Position numbers and translations under genes: made by a program. Below the pieces are notes generated by a model, which saw nothing but the letters and a program-made list of their open reading frames with translations, was not told the DNA's origin and made no database searches. Of a stretch of DNA of 64,000 nucleotides, positions 25,301 to 35,650 are shown one piece after another. Numbering within the stretch: position 1 is the first letter of the stretch; the number at the start of each line of letters is the position of its first letter. Origin of the DNA: Rallus limicola (taxonomy: Eukaryota > Chordata > Aves > Gruiformes > Rallidae); the NCBI GenBank assembly GCA_022605955.1, contig JAKCOZ010000018.1, positions 7,386,001 through 7,450,000 of the forward strand, in the 5' to 3' direction.

Positions 25301-27423
25301 TGATTTCCTTGTATGTTGGTTGTGCCTGGGTAGCTGAGATTTACAGGTGAATTGGCAAATAAGGAATCAGTGACTCACTTGGTAGTATTTCTATCCAGAG
25401 TGAGGAAGACTACAGCCTTTGCCACTCGCTTTCCAGTTATTAGTTAATTATTAACTCAGCACAGCGTCTCTGCTTTAGCTTTAAATCACAAAATGGTTTT
25501 GCCTGCTCTGCGAAGGCCCGGGACCCACGGAAGGGTACCCAACGGCATTACACGGGCAAAGCAACAGCAGAAGTGGACAGGAAACCACCAGCCAGCTGAC
25601 CCCGGAGCAGTTCCCTAATGCGGTGCTGCTCTTCCCTGGCCCCGAGCCTGAGAACAGGCGTAAGGCCCATCGCAGCCTCATCTGATGAAGCCGGGCGGCA
25701 GAGGATGTCTGTGGCGGGACGAGCCGGCCTGTGCCAGCAGATGGGGCCGTTGGCCCAGGGCTGACTCCCTGGGTCGAGCAGGGTTGTCCTGTGCAGCCCC
25801 GTAGGCAGAGAAACTGGGGAGGCTGCGGGGTGCTGCTTGCATCAGCCACGCGTCCTCCGTGAAATGTCAACGACATTTAGGATTCCCACCGTGGGGGAAG
25901 AAGGAAAACGGGGAAAACCCAGATAAACAAATGAACTCCTTGTTTTAATGGCTGTCTCAGTTAGGGGGTGGATCACTTTACACCACTGGCTTCAGAGGCT
26001 TTTCAGCTTGTTCCCCTTGAGGCTCAAGTTCTCACAAGTCCTCGAAGCCTGGTATCTGTGGGTGAAGTTTGGTACCTCTGAAACAACAGACTACCAGTGG
26101 GGTTTTCGAGTTACATGTGCTTGTCACAATCTGTCTGGCCCTTTATTGTATGACTCGCTTCATATTTGCAATCCACTGATGAAGCTGTGCCCTGTTTATA
26201 GGTCTACGATGCTGATGAGCAGTCTATTCAGATTCCAAACACAGGACCAAAAGACAAGATCTCTGTGCAGGCCAGGGATCGCTATTACAACTCATCCTGG
26301 AGTCAGTGGTCTTCATTTTGCAGGTAAGACTTAAAGAACCTTCTGCTGGAAGAACAGGGACGATTCCTTACATAGGAAAGAAAGGAATCTATGAACTTCT
26401 GCTGCTTCTTAAAAACTTATTTCACACTTCCTCATAAACATTTTTGTCTCCTGAACATTCTTTCATTAAATATGTGTAAGAGAATAAGCATCTAAATGAT
26501 TATTCTATTAAAACAATAATTGAGGAAACAATTAGAATCTGTTTAATTCAGAGAGGAAACAACAGATCAGTAGGGTTATACCTAACTAGGGAATTACATA
26601 TATTGTTTAAGAAACACATGTGCATTTGTCCCTTGCTAGTGTAACCAATGATAATCTTTACCGTTTCCTGTCATTGATAGGGTATGAATCAATGTCAAGC
26701 ACTGAAACAGAGCAGACAATCCATATCCAGCCAAGCTTTACCAGTAAAAGAGAAAGTAACTGAGAGAGAGGAGATATTTGCTATCAGAAAGAAGAGCTGT
26801 TAGTCCTAGGAATGTCTCTTTGCTTATTCTGTGAATTAACTGGCTCCAGGTTCCTCTCAGCCTAGCTTTCTAGGTCAGAACATGGGTTTAAATATGGAAA
26901 TAGCCTCCTTCGGATCTACACCAAAAAGAATTATGCAATTATTTTCATCTTCCCCCCTCTTTTTTTTTTTTTTTTTTTGTAACTTGGGGTTTTTTTTGCA
27001 ATTAGATGTTGATGCAAATCTCCCTGACCTCCAGTTTTCCTGTGTCACACTGTTGAAAAGCTGTAAACTTGTGGCCCTAGTGAAACACTTGAAATGAGAT
27101 CACACATCTCCACAGACCCAGTCTTCACTGGTCCAGGGGCATTTACAGATGCCAGTGGGAACTGGAGGAACTTTTCAAAGGACTGTAGCTGGAGAGGTGC
27201 CTAACTCTCCCCAGTTGAAGCTGAATCCTTAAACCCCAGCAGATACAGGAACTTCTGAGCCTGGCAGTATGTGGTCCTGAGCCCTCTAGAGAAATTGAGG
27301 GGTGGCATTTCAGTAGGTGTCTCAGACCAGTAAAGCTTCTTAAGAAATGGACTAAAAAATCTAGGTTTGAGGAAAGAGAAGATAATTCCTGTGTAAATTT
27401 CCTTTCTCTTATTTTACAGATAA
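19250..27423 (+). CDS. IL12B: Interleukin-12 subunit beta (IL-12/IL-23 p40)
   Basis: Secreted p40 subunit shared by IL-12 (with p35) and IL-23 (with p19); it bridges to IL12RB1 and drives Th1/Th17 responses. Coding pieces are 19250-19331, 21244-21525, 22655-22772, 23799-23992, 24798-24943, 26202-26323 and 27420-27423. All introns are GT-AG, all phases join, and the product is 315 aa (chicken is about 313). Residues 1-20 are a signal peptide ending LLEA before QWQLREN. An Ig-like domain has paired cysteines in LTCNT and NYTCLKA. Two fibronectin-III domains follow, ending in a WSQWS box (307-311). Cys192 in the ENYC motif aligns with the human cysteine that pairs with p35. Several N-glycosylation sequons are visible (NYT, NRT, NYS, NGT, NSS). 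The frame is intact, with no sign of pseudogenisation. The start is the first ATG, at the first base of exon 2. Confidence 0.97.
19332..21243 (+). other. IL12B: IL12B intron 2
   Basis: GT-AG intron without a recognised repeat. It contains a 215-codon antisense open frame (20021-20668) with no family signature, judged to be chance. Confidence 0.8.
21244..21525 (+). CDS. IL12B: IL12B exon 3: Ig-like domain
   Basis: Residues 28-121, opening VYVIESEWNDETPAKRVE. It carries the Ig-fold cysteine pair (LTCNT and GNYTCLK) and the conserved stretch FPDAGNYTC. Read-through past the donor (AAAG|GTAGGT) would give non-homologous sequence. Confidence 0.95.
22655..22772 (+). CDS. IL12B: IL12B exon 4: start of second domain
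   Basis: Residues 122-160. EPNRTFLKCEAKNYSG and VCSWMTENESPN match avian p40 closely and contain a cysteine pair and two sequons. The donor is GG|GTAAAA. Confidence 0.95.
23799..23992 (+). CDS. IL12B: IL12B exon 5: p35-contact cysteine
   Basis: Residues 161-225. It includes QCQKENYCPFAEEHQP, whose Cys192 corresponds to human p40 Cys177 (mature numbering), the interchain disulfide residue. It also has YENYTSSFFIRDI, strongly conserved between birds and mammals. Donor is ATCA|GTGAGT. Confidence 0.95.
24798..24943 (+). CDS. IL12B: IL12B exon 6: third domain, first part
   Basis: Residues 226-274, including IKPDPPQCQY, VTWTYPETWSTPKSYFPLTF and a basic KVERTKKRGSQ end. It ends in phase 0 at GCCAG|GTAAAG. 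Confidence 0.95.
24944..26201 (+). other. IL12B: IL12B intron 6 with T tract and CpG-rich patch
   Basis: GT-AG intron containing a T19 run (25023-25041) and an unusual GC- and CpG-rich block at about 25500-25865. No exon is recognised in it. Confidence 0.8.
25500..25865. other. Orphan CpG-rich patch inside IL12B intron 6
   Basis: About 365 bp with roughly 20 or more CpG dinucleotides, while the surrounding intron is AT-rich and CpG-poor. Long reading frames here, including a 131-codon antisense frame, show no family signature. A small perfect hairpin, AAATGTC-AAC-GACATTT, lies at its right edge (25862-25878). It could be an intragenic CpG island, an old GC-rich insertion or a biased gene-conversion patch. 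Confidence 0.6.
26202..26323 (+). CDS. IL12B: IL12B exon 7: WSQWS box
   Basis: Residues 275-314, phase 0 start at VYDADEQS. It holds ISVQARDRYYNSSWSQWSS, the class I cytokine-receptor WSXWS motif, here with Gln at the variable position. It ends inside the final arginine codon (TGCAG|GTAAGA). Confidence 0.95.
26950..26979. repeat. Poly-T tract in IL12B intron 7
   Basis: A run of 19 T (26960-26978) preceded by a C-rich stretch, too far from the exon 8 acceptor to be its polypyrimidine tract. Confidence 0.9.
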
Positions 27424-27745
27424 CCAGTAAGAGATTCTAGGAGAATGGCACAATGCTCCAAAAGAAAGCAAATAAGGAATCAGCACAAGAATATAAGCAT
27501 AATTGGAAGAAAAAATTGCAATTTAAGTTATTAGGAAGCCATAACATATCTTTTTTATAATAGATTAATACAGTCCTGATACTGACAGCTCTTTTAAATT
27601 CCTCAGATTTGAGTAACACCTTTAGCATACATCATGTTATATTCACATTTATAATATCTAGATACTGTTAACTATTAACTGGATAGTATCTTGATACGTT
27701 GCTGTCAGCTATTATTGTATGTTCTGTATATTATAGTATTGCAGC

Positions 27746-27784
27746 TATTTATTTATTTTATTTATTTATTTTATTTATTTATTT
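27746..27784 (+). promoter_or_regulatory. IL12B: AU-rich element cluster 1, IL12B 3'UTR
   Basis: Overlapping ATTTA pentamers in a TTTA-type array, with UUAUUUAUU-type nonamers. Elements like this recruit decay factors such as TTP and HuR to cytokine mRNAs. It is also a TTTA microsatellite, so its length may vary between individuals. Confidence 0.75.
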
Positions 27785-27913
27785 GATATGATTTGCAATG
27801 CCAGGTGATGGCAATTGCTATTCAAACTCTTTCATGTGTTAATTTATTTGGAAAGTAACTTACAGTAACTGGTTTAGTGATTCCTTGTTTAATTATTTAA
27901 TTAATGGATTGCC

Positions 27914-27931
27914 TATTTATTTATTTATTTA
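27914..27931 (+). promoter_or_regulatory. IL12B: AU-rich element cluster 2, IL12B 3'UTR
   Basis: Four overlapping ATTTA-type units about 130 nt after cluster 1. Confidence 0.7.
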
Positions 27932-28624
27932 AGTTTTGTTGAAATGTACCAGCATAAAAAGCTTTGGCTGCGTGAGGGAGCTGTGTATCAGCACCATCCT
28001 CATCTTCCAGTCTGATGGCAGATGTTTTAGCAAAGGAAGGAATTTCAGTTCAGAGTCCTAGACCCGTTAGCTGCTGTATTTTGTCAGCTGCCTCTGCTCA
28101 CATCACGTTGATGCCCAGCTGCCAAGCACTGCACAGGACAGCTCGTCCACTCTCAAGGCTGTACACGTCCAGCTGACCCGGAGCTGCAGTGGAAGCAATG
28201 GGAGCACTGGCGTAGAGGCAGCTCTGAGGTGCTGTGGTTCAGAGTCCTGTGGCCACCTCTCATGAACGTGAAAGGAAACTGAGTCAGCAGGTGAATACAA
28301 CACCTACCTCCTAAACAAAACTACTTTTCTTTCATGTTTGTGATCGCTGGAGGTCCTCTGTTCAGTGACCCACTCTGTCCCAGTGCAGCTCTTCCAGTGG
28401 AGTAAATTAAATCGGACCTGCTGTGGCAGAGGCAAAGCCAGAGGGCACCAGTGCTCAGGAGCCTGCACCTGAACCCAGGTCAGCTTGCAGTGTTTGGAAG
28501 CTTAACCGCAGTGCACCTGATATTTCAGAGCACTTAGCAACTGTTTTTATATGTGGATGTTAAGCATCCAATTAGAGGTTTACAATATTTATATACTAAA
28601 TATTAATTATAAATATATATAAAC

Positions 28625-28642
28625 TATTTATTTATTTATTTC
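28625..28642 (+). promoter_or_regulatory. IL12B: AU-rich element cluster 3, IL12B 3'UTR
   Basis: A third ATTTATTTATTTATTT run, embedded in a very AT-rich segment (28565-28650). Confidence 0.65.
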
Positions 28643-29122
28643 TATAAAATAGTTTGTTTTGAAAGTATTTCCCTAGTACTGCAGTATGTGCTAGGTGTCT
28701 TCACAGAACCTTAGGAAAAATCCCTCCAGTCCTAGTTCTGAACCACTTACAGTGTAAGTCCCCAGGTCTGGAAAGAAGCAGAAGCATGCATTGAAGCCTG
28801 TACATTTTTGTCATTCCCTCAAATCCTGACTTTCAGGAGAGAAAATGACATTTAAATATCCTTGAGGATTTAGGCCTTAATCCATGATACAGAATCACTG
28901 AAATTAAAGAAAGACTTCTATTGTGGCCATGCTTCCTTTTTTTTCCAGTCTCAGAAATGGGTGGTAATTTAAGATATTTAAACATTGAAATGTGGCAAGT
29001 ATCTGATATTTCAGAAAAAAATGTTGATAATCTAGCTACAAGTACTGTTAGTATTTATTAATATTAAGTGTATGCATCTTATTTCTGCTATAAATGCAAT
29101 TTACTGTGCATGTTTCACTAAC

Positions 29123-29128
29123 AATAAA
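29123..29128 (+). terminator. IL12B: Candidate IL12B polyadenylation signal
   Basis: AATAAA, the first canonical hexamer seen after the stop codon, followed within about 25-40 nt by GT/T-rich sequence (TTTGGCTGATTTGTAATC). Confidence 0.6.
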
Positions 29129-29145
29129 TACATTTAAAACCAAGA

Positions 29146-32100
29146 AAATTTGGCTGATTTGTAATCTTTTAAGAACATTGGTTAATATAACTCTTCACTT
29201 TCCTACCAGAATATTACAGATTACTTCAGAGGCAATGTCTGTAGTGAAAAGTGACATCATTGATGAATGCTACTGAATTCACAGGCGGTAAAAGTGAAGT
29301 TGGTTAGCAGTCTAAGCCCTCCTCTCAGGCTAAGCAGTGATTGTTTCTTTCACAGTCCAAGGGTACACTGAAGTTCACTGACCTCTGTGGTCAGGACGCT
29401 TGCAACTGAAACCAGTCTGACATAGATCTCGAGGTCTTTGAGGTTTCTCTCTAATAATGTTGGTACAGTGTTCAGAGTTAGCAGGACCTTCCTGTTCTTT
29501 GGATATCTGGGTTGAAACCCTGGCACCATTAAAACTAATTGTTGAAGCCTCTCATTAACTTTGATTCAGCAGTTTTCACTCTCAAGCTAAATTTACATGT
29601 ATCCTGACAAAGACTATACTCAGCTTCAGAGGAACGTGCCTTTCTGTGCCATGACCCCAATAAGATGAGTTAAACCTCCCTACGGGAAGGTTTTCTGGCA
29701 GAGATCATGAGGTTGTGAGGAGCCTGTAGTAAGGAATGTAATTATCCAAGATTCTCCAGAAAAAAATAACAAAGCACACCTTGAAACTGACCCTTTTTCT
29801 GCTGCTCCCTAAGACCTAAAGTTGGCTTCAGTCCTTGATCATCCATTTCCTGGGCCTTATATGGACCCAGCGCCACTAAGTATCAGCTCTAGAAATTGTC
29901 AGACAGTTTTCTATCTCTGAGGAACTCTCTAGATCATACAAACAGGTGTTAATATCACAGCTCAGATATTCACTAGGGTGGATCCTGACACTGGAGATCA
30001 TTTCCTGACATACCTCATGCAGTCAAGAAAATAATAGTTGCTGTGTTAGTTAATCCTTGTACTTCTCTTCCTTAACTCCTCTCCTTGTTGCACTGCAAAT
30101 AATCTGGAAATCTTCTTATCAATGTCACAATGCATAGACTCAATAAATTACAAGATTGCCCCCAGAAAACTTCAGATTGCAGAACTTCTGAAATAACAAT
30201 AGAACTAAATTTATTCTGGAGACCACTATGGTGTGAGAGTCATCAACCATGTAGACACATAAAAGGTTTTCTACAGGACCCCTGTCGTACTGGGTGACCC
30301 ACCATTCCCTGGGAAGGGGCAGCTCCTCCAGCTTTCTATTCATACTCATCATTCAACATGTGGTTTTAGGTTTTACCTACCACACCTCCCTAAATCTGCT
30401 CTGAAGAGAGACTGACTAATTCCCTCCAGGGCTTTTTGTGGGTGCTCCTCATCTTAAAGAATGCTTTACAAATAGTTGCTGTACTTAATGAGGCACTAAT
30501 AGGTTGCAGTGGGAGCTTGCTATCCTCTAAGTACTTCAGCCATCAGATCTGGGTAAGCAAGCACTTGCTAACAGCAAAGGGACGAAAAAAGGCTTGTGTC
30601 TAATTAGGGGTTCTGCGAGAGCACAGGGATCTCAGGTCCAAGTGCTTCACATCCACCCCTCCTTCCATGTTGACCTTCATCTTTTCCCAGTTCTTCCTAA
30701 ATTGTACCTTCTCTTTTATAAAAGGTGTAGTATTTTTAATAGAGGCAAAACCGATTGATGTCCTCTAACCTTGTTAGAAGAAGAAACCTCTCCTCCAGTA
30801 TTTCAGTTTGACTGACTACAGTGTGTCAGAACTTCAAAGTGCCTGGAAATTACATCTTAAAACACAAAATAGAAGGCAAGTTAAAGTACGTCCTATTCAA
30901 TACTCACTGTCCAATCCATTCAGTCCTAAGTGCTAAGCTGTTAATGCCTGTTTTACACATAGCTGTGAAGAATCAAGTCATTCAGAAACATCAGTTGTAT
31001 GACACTAAGTCATGCACAAGCGTTTAAATTTATCTTAAAGAGATTAGAAGATACAAAGAAAAAGAATTAAAGATCAGCTCTGGCCTTTGCAGAGAGTCAG
31101 GGTGTTGGGGTTTTGTTAAACTTTCTAAAATAACATATGGAACATATGGAACTTCAGCTGGGATCTGTCCCAGCTTGATACCTGGAATTTTAAATAAAGG
31201 CTCCTTTGATCTTTCTTAAGGTGTGGAAAATGGGAAACTCACCTTCCTTCAGGCAAATACCCAAACGTTTTGGCACAGTTTGGTGCCTTAAGAAATAGAT
31301 CACTTGGTTCTCAAACCTTCCATTGAGCAAGACGTTAAAGCCTGATACGTTAATTGCCCATGGGTGGACAACCCTAACCACCCACACAGGGTAAAACTAA
31401 AGGAGCTTGTGTACTGGGTTGTGCATAAACATGCACTGGAATCACAGATTTCCCACTCGTGACCGTATCAATAGTTATCTTGGCTTGTACATATTTCCCA
31501 GGTACGCATGGTATGTGAGGATATGTTTTCTGGCTATTCCATGTGCCATGTTTTCAGCACTGTTGATGTCCCCATTGCAAGGCACTCCATCATCTGAATG
31601 GGAGCAAGCCATGGAGCATCCTGCTTTCTGGCATGCAGCCAGTTAACATCCTCCCATGCAGAATACAGGAGGCACTGAACTAATGACGCACTGCAGCAGT
31701 GTATTTGGCATCACATTTGTGCTCCATTCACAGCTCCAAAACCAAAAGCAACATACCAGTAATTCTGACAAATGTTCTCACTCTCAGAAATATACAGATG
31801 AATACTTTATCAGATGCAACAGGCCCATTAAAGAGCATAAATGTTTGTTCACCAACTAATTGGTTTTTCTTCTTCAAAAGAACAACTTGCAGAAGTAAGA
31901 ATTTGGGAAAAGACAAGATACGAGGATGAAAGTACAAAACTATCAAAGGCCCACAATTAACATGCCTGTATGCAAACAGTACCTGACCACTCGATGGACA
32001 CCAGTACGAGTTTGCTGAGGAGGCCAACTTTCACTCCTATCTTTCAATCCTGAGGGAGTATCCACCATTAATTCCAGAACTAGTTTTAGATATCATAAAG

Positions 32101-35100
32101 AGGCCTCACTTTTCCAACTCTGGGCAGCAGCTATTACTAAACAGATCTGAACAGGACTTTGCCAGCAAACATTTTTTTTCTAGTAGCTAAAATCAGTCCA
32201 ATTGCCTGTGTCTGCTTTGTCAAACCAAGAAATGTTAACTCATACAGACAAATATGCCACAAAGCACCAGCTTACATTCACCTATGAGAATCACAGATTT
32301 GGTCCAGGTTGGAATGGATCACTGGAGGTCACCTGGTTCCCCACACACCCCTGCCCCACGACCAGACCACGGCCAGTTTAGAACTGATCCTTTTTCCACT
32401 TTCTCTAATAATCTCTGTGGGCAGCCAGTTCCAATAATATCACTGTGAACCTTGTTTTCCTCACACCTAATTGGAATTTCTCTTGCTGCGGTTTGCACTA
32501 TTCTCTTTCTCCCTTTCGCTGTGCACCTCCGAGGAGCCTTTGGTTCTTTTCGTCTCTGTAGACCCCTACAAAGTACCTGAAGGCAGCAAAAAGACTTTGC
32601 TTGCTTTCTTCAAACTGAACAAATTACTTCTCTCTTTCCTACTATGACGTGTTCTTCACCCCTCCAAATGGCTTGGTGGTCCTCTGCTGGACTTGATCCA
32701 GTATTTCAGTGTATTTCTTGCGCTGGGGAGCCCAGAAACTGTGCACAGAACTCCAGATGGAGCCTCCATAAGTACTGAACAGGGGGAACCGATGATGCTT
32801 TTGACTTCATAATTACATTATTACTAATAACAGCCCAGCATGCAGAGCTTGACTTCTTCACTGTAGGAGCGAAACACTGACTCATGTTCAACTTGTCCAC
32901 CAAGAGAAGAACCATGCTGTTCTCCTCTCAATCTGCCACTGAATGTTCTTGAAGAGAGCACTTTGACCTAGATGAATCTTAGGTCCACCTGAGGATGACA
33001 GGTCTCAGGTTGTCAGACCAGCTCTGTATGAGGGCTACCAGGGCAAACAAGAAGATCCTGCGAGTCTTGGCAGAAGGCACCTCGTGTGAAGCATTTTTTC
33101 AGCCAAACAATGGCTATTTTCTCCAGTTGGGTAATGTGAATCTTGCACATTCTTAAAGCAAGGCATATAGATATGGAGATGTTTTGGTGTAATTTTAAAC
33201 TGAAGTTGCAAAAAAATGGTGCTCTGTGACATTGCTTTTTACCAAATTTTGAGGTTTTGCATATGAGTATTACCTCACAGCAGAAAGCTAAACAGTGTTG
33301 CTTTCCATGTATGGTATTTGTCTTTTCAAAACTTCAAGACAACTTTGATATTCTAAAATGCAGAAATCTCTGGGATGTCAGCTGACCCCTGCTGTGTCCC
33401 TCTAAGGGATCCACTGTTTGCACACCCTAAGGTATGTCAGAGCTTCTCATCAGAACTGTGTTCCTCCTATCTGAACAGTCTGGGCAAGCCCCACAAAGCT
33501 TGAGGTCCACTGCTCATAAAATTCATCTTAATTCCAATCTTAATCAAAACACTTAAACATTACCAGAAAGAAAATACACTATGGTGTTCCTGCTATGGGG
33601 CATCAGGAATCCTTTCCATAGGAAGATAATTTTCAAATGCTAGGAAAAATTTGATCCAAAGTCTGCCTCCCTCATTACCCACTCCCACGTCCCAATGTCC
33701 TCTCTTCCTTTCTACACTAGTCCTCAGAGAATCTTCTGCATCAGCTCAGAAGACACAGACAGATGTTCTTCCACTAGAGAGGTGGGATGGATACTGAGGT
33801 TGCATCAGATGCTACGCTCTGTAGTACCATATTAGGCAAGGGAGTGTAACCAAAGCAGCAGATTTCCTCATACCAGTGTCAAGGAACCTGCATGTTCTGT
33901 CAAGCTGCAGTTTTACAGTTTCAAGATATCCTCAAGAGTCTCATTTCCTCAAAACTACTCAGACCAGGAGTACCTTCTGGGTTGTTCTGGGTTTTGCTCA
34001 TGTTGCCTAATATTTGTAATTGTCCATCAACCAAGGAACATATATAAACTCTCCATGAGTTTACACATGTTCAGTGCCAAGCTCTTCAGAAAAGTTTTGG
34101 GCTTTTCAGAACAGAAAGGTCATGGACATCCTAAAGCTGCAGAATCCAGATCAACCCCAGTTTAAATCACAGCCTTTCTTTTGTGATTTCCACCTTGCAG
34201 GAATATGCACAGATGTGCAAGTTAAAACCAAATAAAAACATAAAATTAAATCACTGAGCTAAGGACATAAAAACCCAACCCAAACTATAGGGCTCCACCT
34301 CAAACCACATCTTTACCCACCCTGGAACTGGAACATGATGGTATGTATTTTTTTTTTGCCCCATTTAAGTGATGAGAAATAAGAATTTCTCATCATAAAT
34401 AAAACATTTATTCATTACCTTCATTCTTTAAAGACAAGATGATCCCTCTTGGTTTCCACATGAGTCAGTGGGGCCCAAGGTCTACTTGAATTACAACTTT
34501 TCTGTAAGGACTTTCAGTCCTTCTACCACTAAAGAGAAGGCAAAACTCCATGTTACTCTGAGCTTTATGAAAATTAAGACTCAGATCTGAGTTTCCCGTA
34601 GTGACTCTACCCCTGCTCTATATTGTGAAAGCCAGAAAATCATGCCTATGAAGTCACTCACACACCAGCATGTTGGATTTGCTTCAAGAATCCCACATAA
34701 TATGACACCTATTGTGCTAGAAACAGCAACAAAGGAAAAGACAGGCAGACAGAGGGATCTCCTCCATATCTCCATGATAGCAAGCTAGGCAGTAACTCAG
34801 CAGGATGCACAGTGGCTGTGAACACCTCACTTCTCTCTGCCAGGCAGTGCAATGCAGAATCTTTGCTCTTTCTGCCACAAAGCATTATTTCTGGGCTCTA
34901 AACTGGTGGAAATTTAAAGGCAGAAGAACACTGAAAGACTGGTGGCCCTTCTGGGCTGCGTGTGAAGGTGAGGGTATTCACATGAAACAGACTTTTTCAA
35001 GCAGTTCCCACAAGCAGACTGAAAGGGCTTGGTGTGTGGTCACACTAACCATCATCACCTCTATCCACAGCTAGTGACAAGGGTCTCCAAAATTTCAAGA

Positions 35101-35480
35101 GGATAGGAATTAAGCATTTCAGCTCTACTGGCATGAATCTTTTGGAACATATCCAGCAAGTGTTACTCTTTTTTCTCATGGAAATATGTTCAGCTTTTGA
35201 GGGTCACTATGGCAATAACAGAACAGCAATAAATAACCACCTTACTGAGTCACTCCTTGAACTTGCTAATGGAACAGTTAATTAGGCAAGGGGATTAGCC
35301 AAAATACAATACATCTCCTTTATCAACACAATCCATGCTGTGACGCTCATCTTTGCCCTGTACGTATGACCTTCATGTTCTACAGAAGACATTCTTATTG
35401 ACACTACCCATGGGCAACACCTTCTTCTAATTACCTTCTCTACAAGGAGGATTTCATCACCAGGGTTCTTGCTCTCTGTG
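29146..35480. other. Intergenic region between IL12B and the SPINK gene
   Basis: About 6.3 kb with no recognisable exon on either strand. Apart from the long antisense CR1 at 32285-32935 and a tandem 10-bp duplication near 31132-31153 (ACATATGGA units), I see nothing specific. Confidence 0.7.
32285..32935 (-). repeat. Long degraded CR1 LINE fragment, antisense
   Basis: An ordered series of weakened antisense CR1 blocks: GAATCACAGATTTGGTCCAG, TCCAATAATATC, TTGGTGGTCCTCTGCTGGAC, CTTGCGCTGGGGAGCCCAGA and GACTCATGTTCAACTTGTCC. At about 650 bp it is the longest and apparently oldest CR1 here. Confidence 0.85.
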
Positions 35481-35486
35481 CATGCG

Positions 35487-35497
35487 TATATATATAT
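35487..35497 (+). promoter_or_regulatory. TATA-like (TA)n element of the SPINK gene
   Basis: TATATATATAT about 100 nt upstream of the start codon. It implies a transcription start near 35515-35525 and a 5'UTR of about 75 nt. The start is inferred. Confidence 0.55.
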
Positions 35498-35595
35498 CTG
35501 CTCTCACAGGTACACGGGCACACATTGAAGCCAAGTGTACTGGAATACTGAGAGCACAGATTGACTGTGAAGCAGGTCAAGAACCTACGTCTGCC

Positions 35596-35650
35596 ATGAA
35601 GATAACCAGCGCCTTCGTGCTCCTCGCCCTGGCAGTTCTTTGCTTAGCAA
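35596..35650 (+). CDS. SPINK exon 1: signal peptide
   Basis: Codons 1-18 plus one base, preceded by 5'UTR. Donor is GCAA|GTGAGT. The ATG is the only in-frame start before the hydrophobic core. Confidence 0.93.

Larger units (their letters stand above)
27420..29145 (+). other. IL12B: IL12B exon 8: last 4 coding bases and 3'UTR
   Basis: The first base completes the Arg315 codon (AG|A) and the next three are the TAA stop (27421-27423). The rest is 3'UTR with three AU-rich clusters. The first AATAAA seen downstream is at 29123-29128, giving a cleavage site near 29145 and a 3'UTR of about 1.7 kb. Earlier non-canonical polyadenylation is possible. Confidence 0.65.

Noticed and set aside
25481..25876. 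131-codon minus-strand frame over the intronic CpG patch
   Set aside because: Low-complexity Pro/Ser/Gly composition explained by GC content. The patch itself is reported instead.
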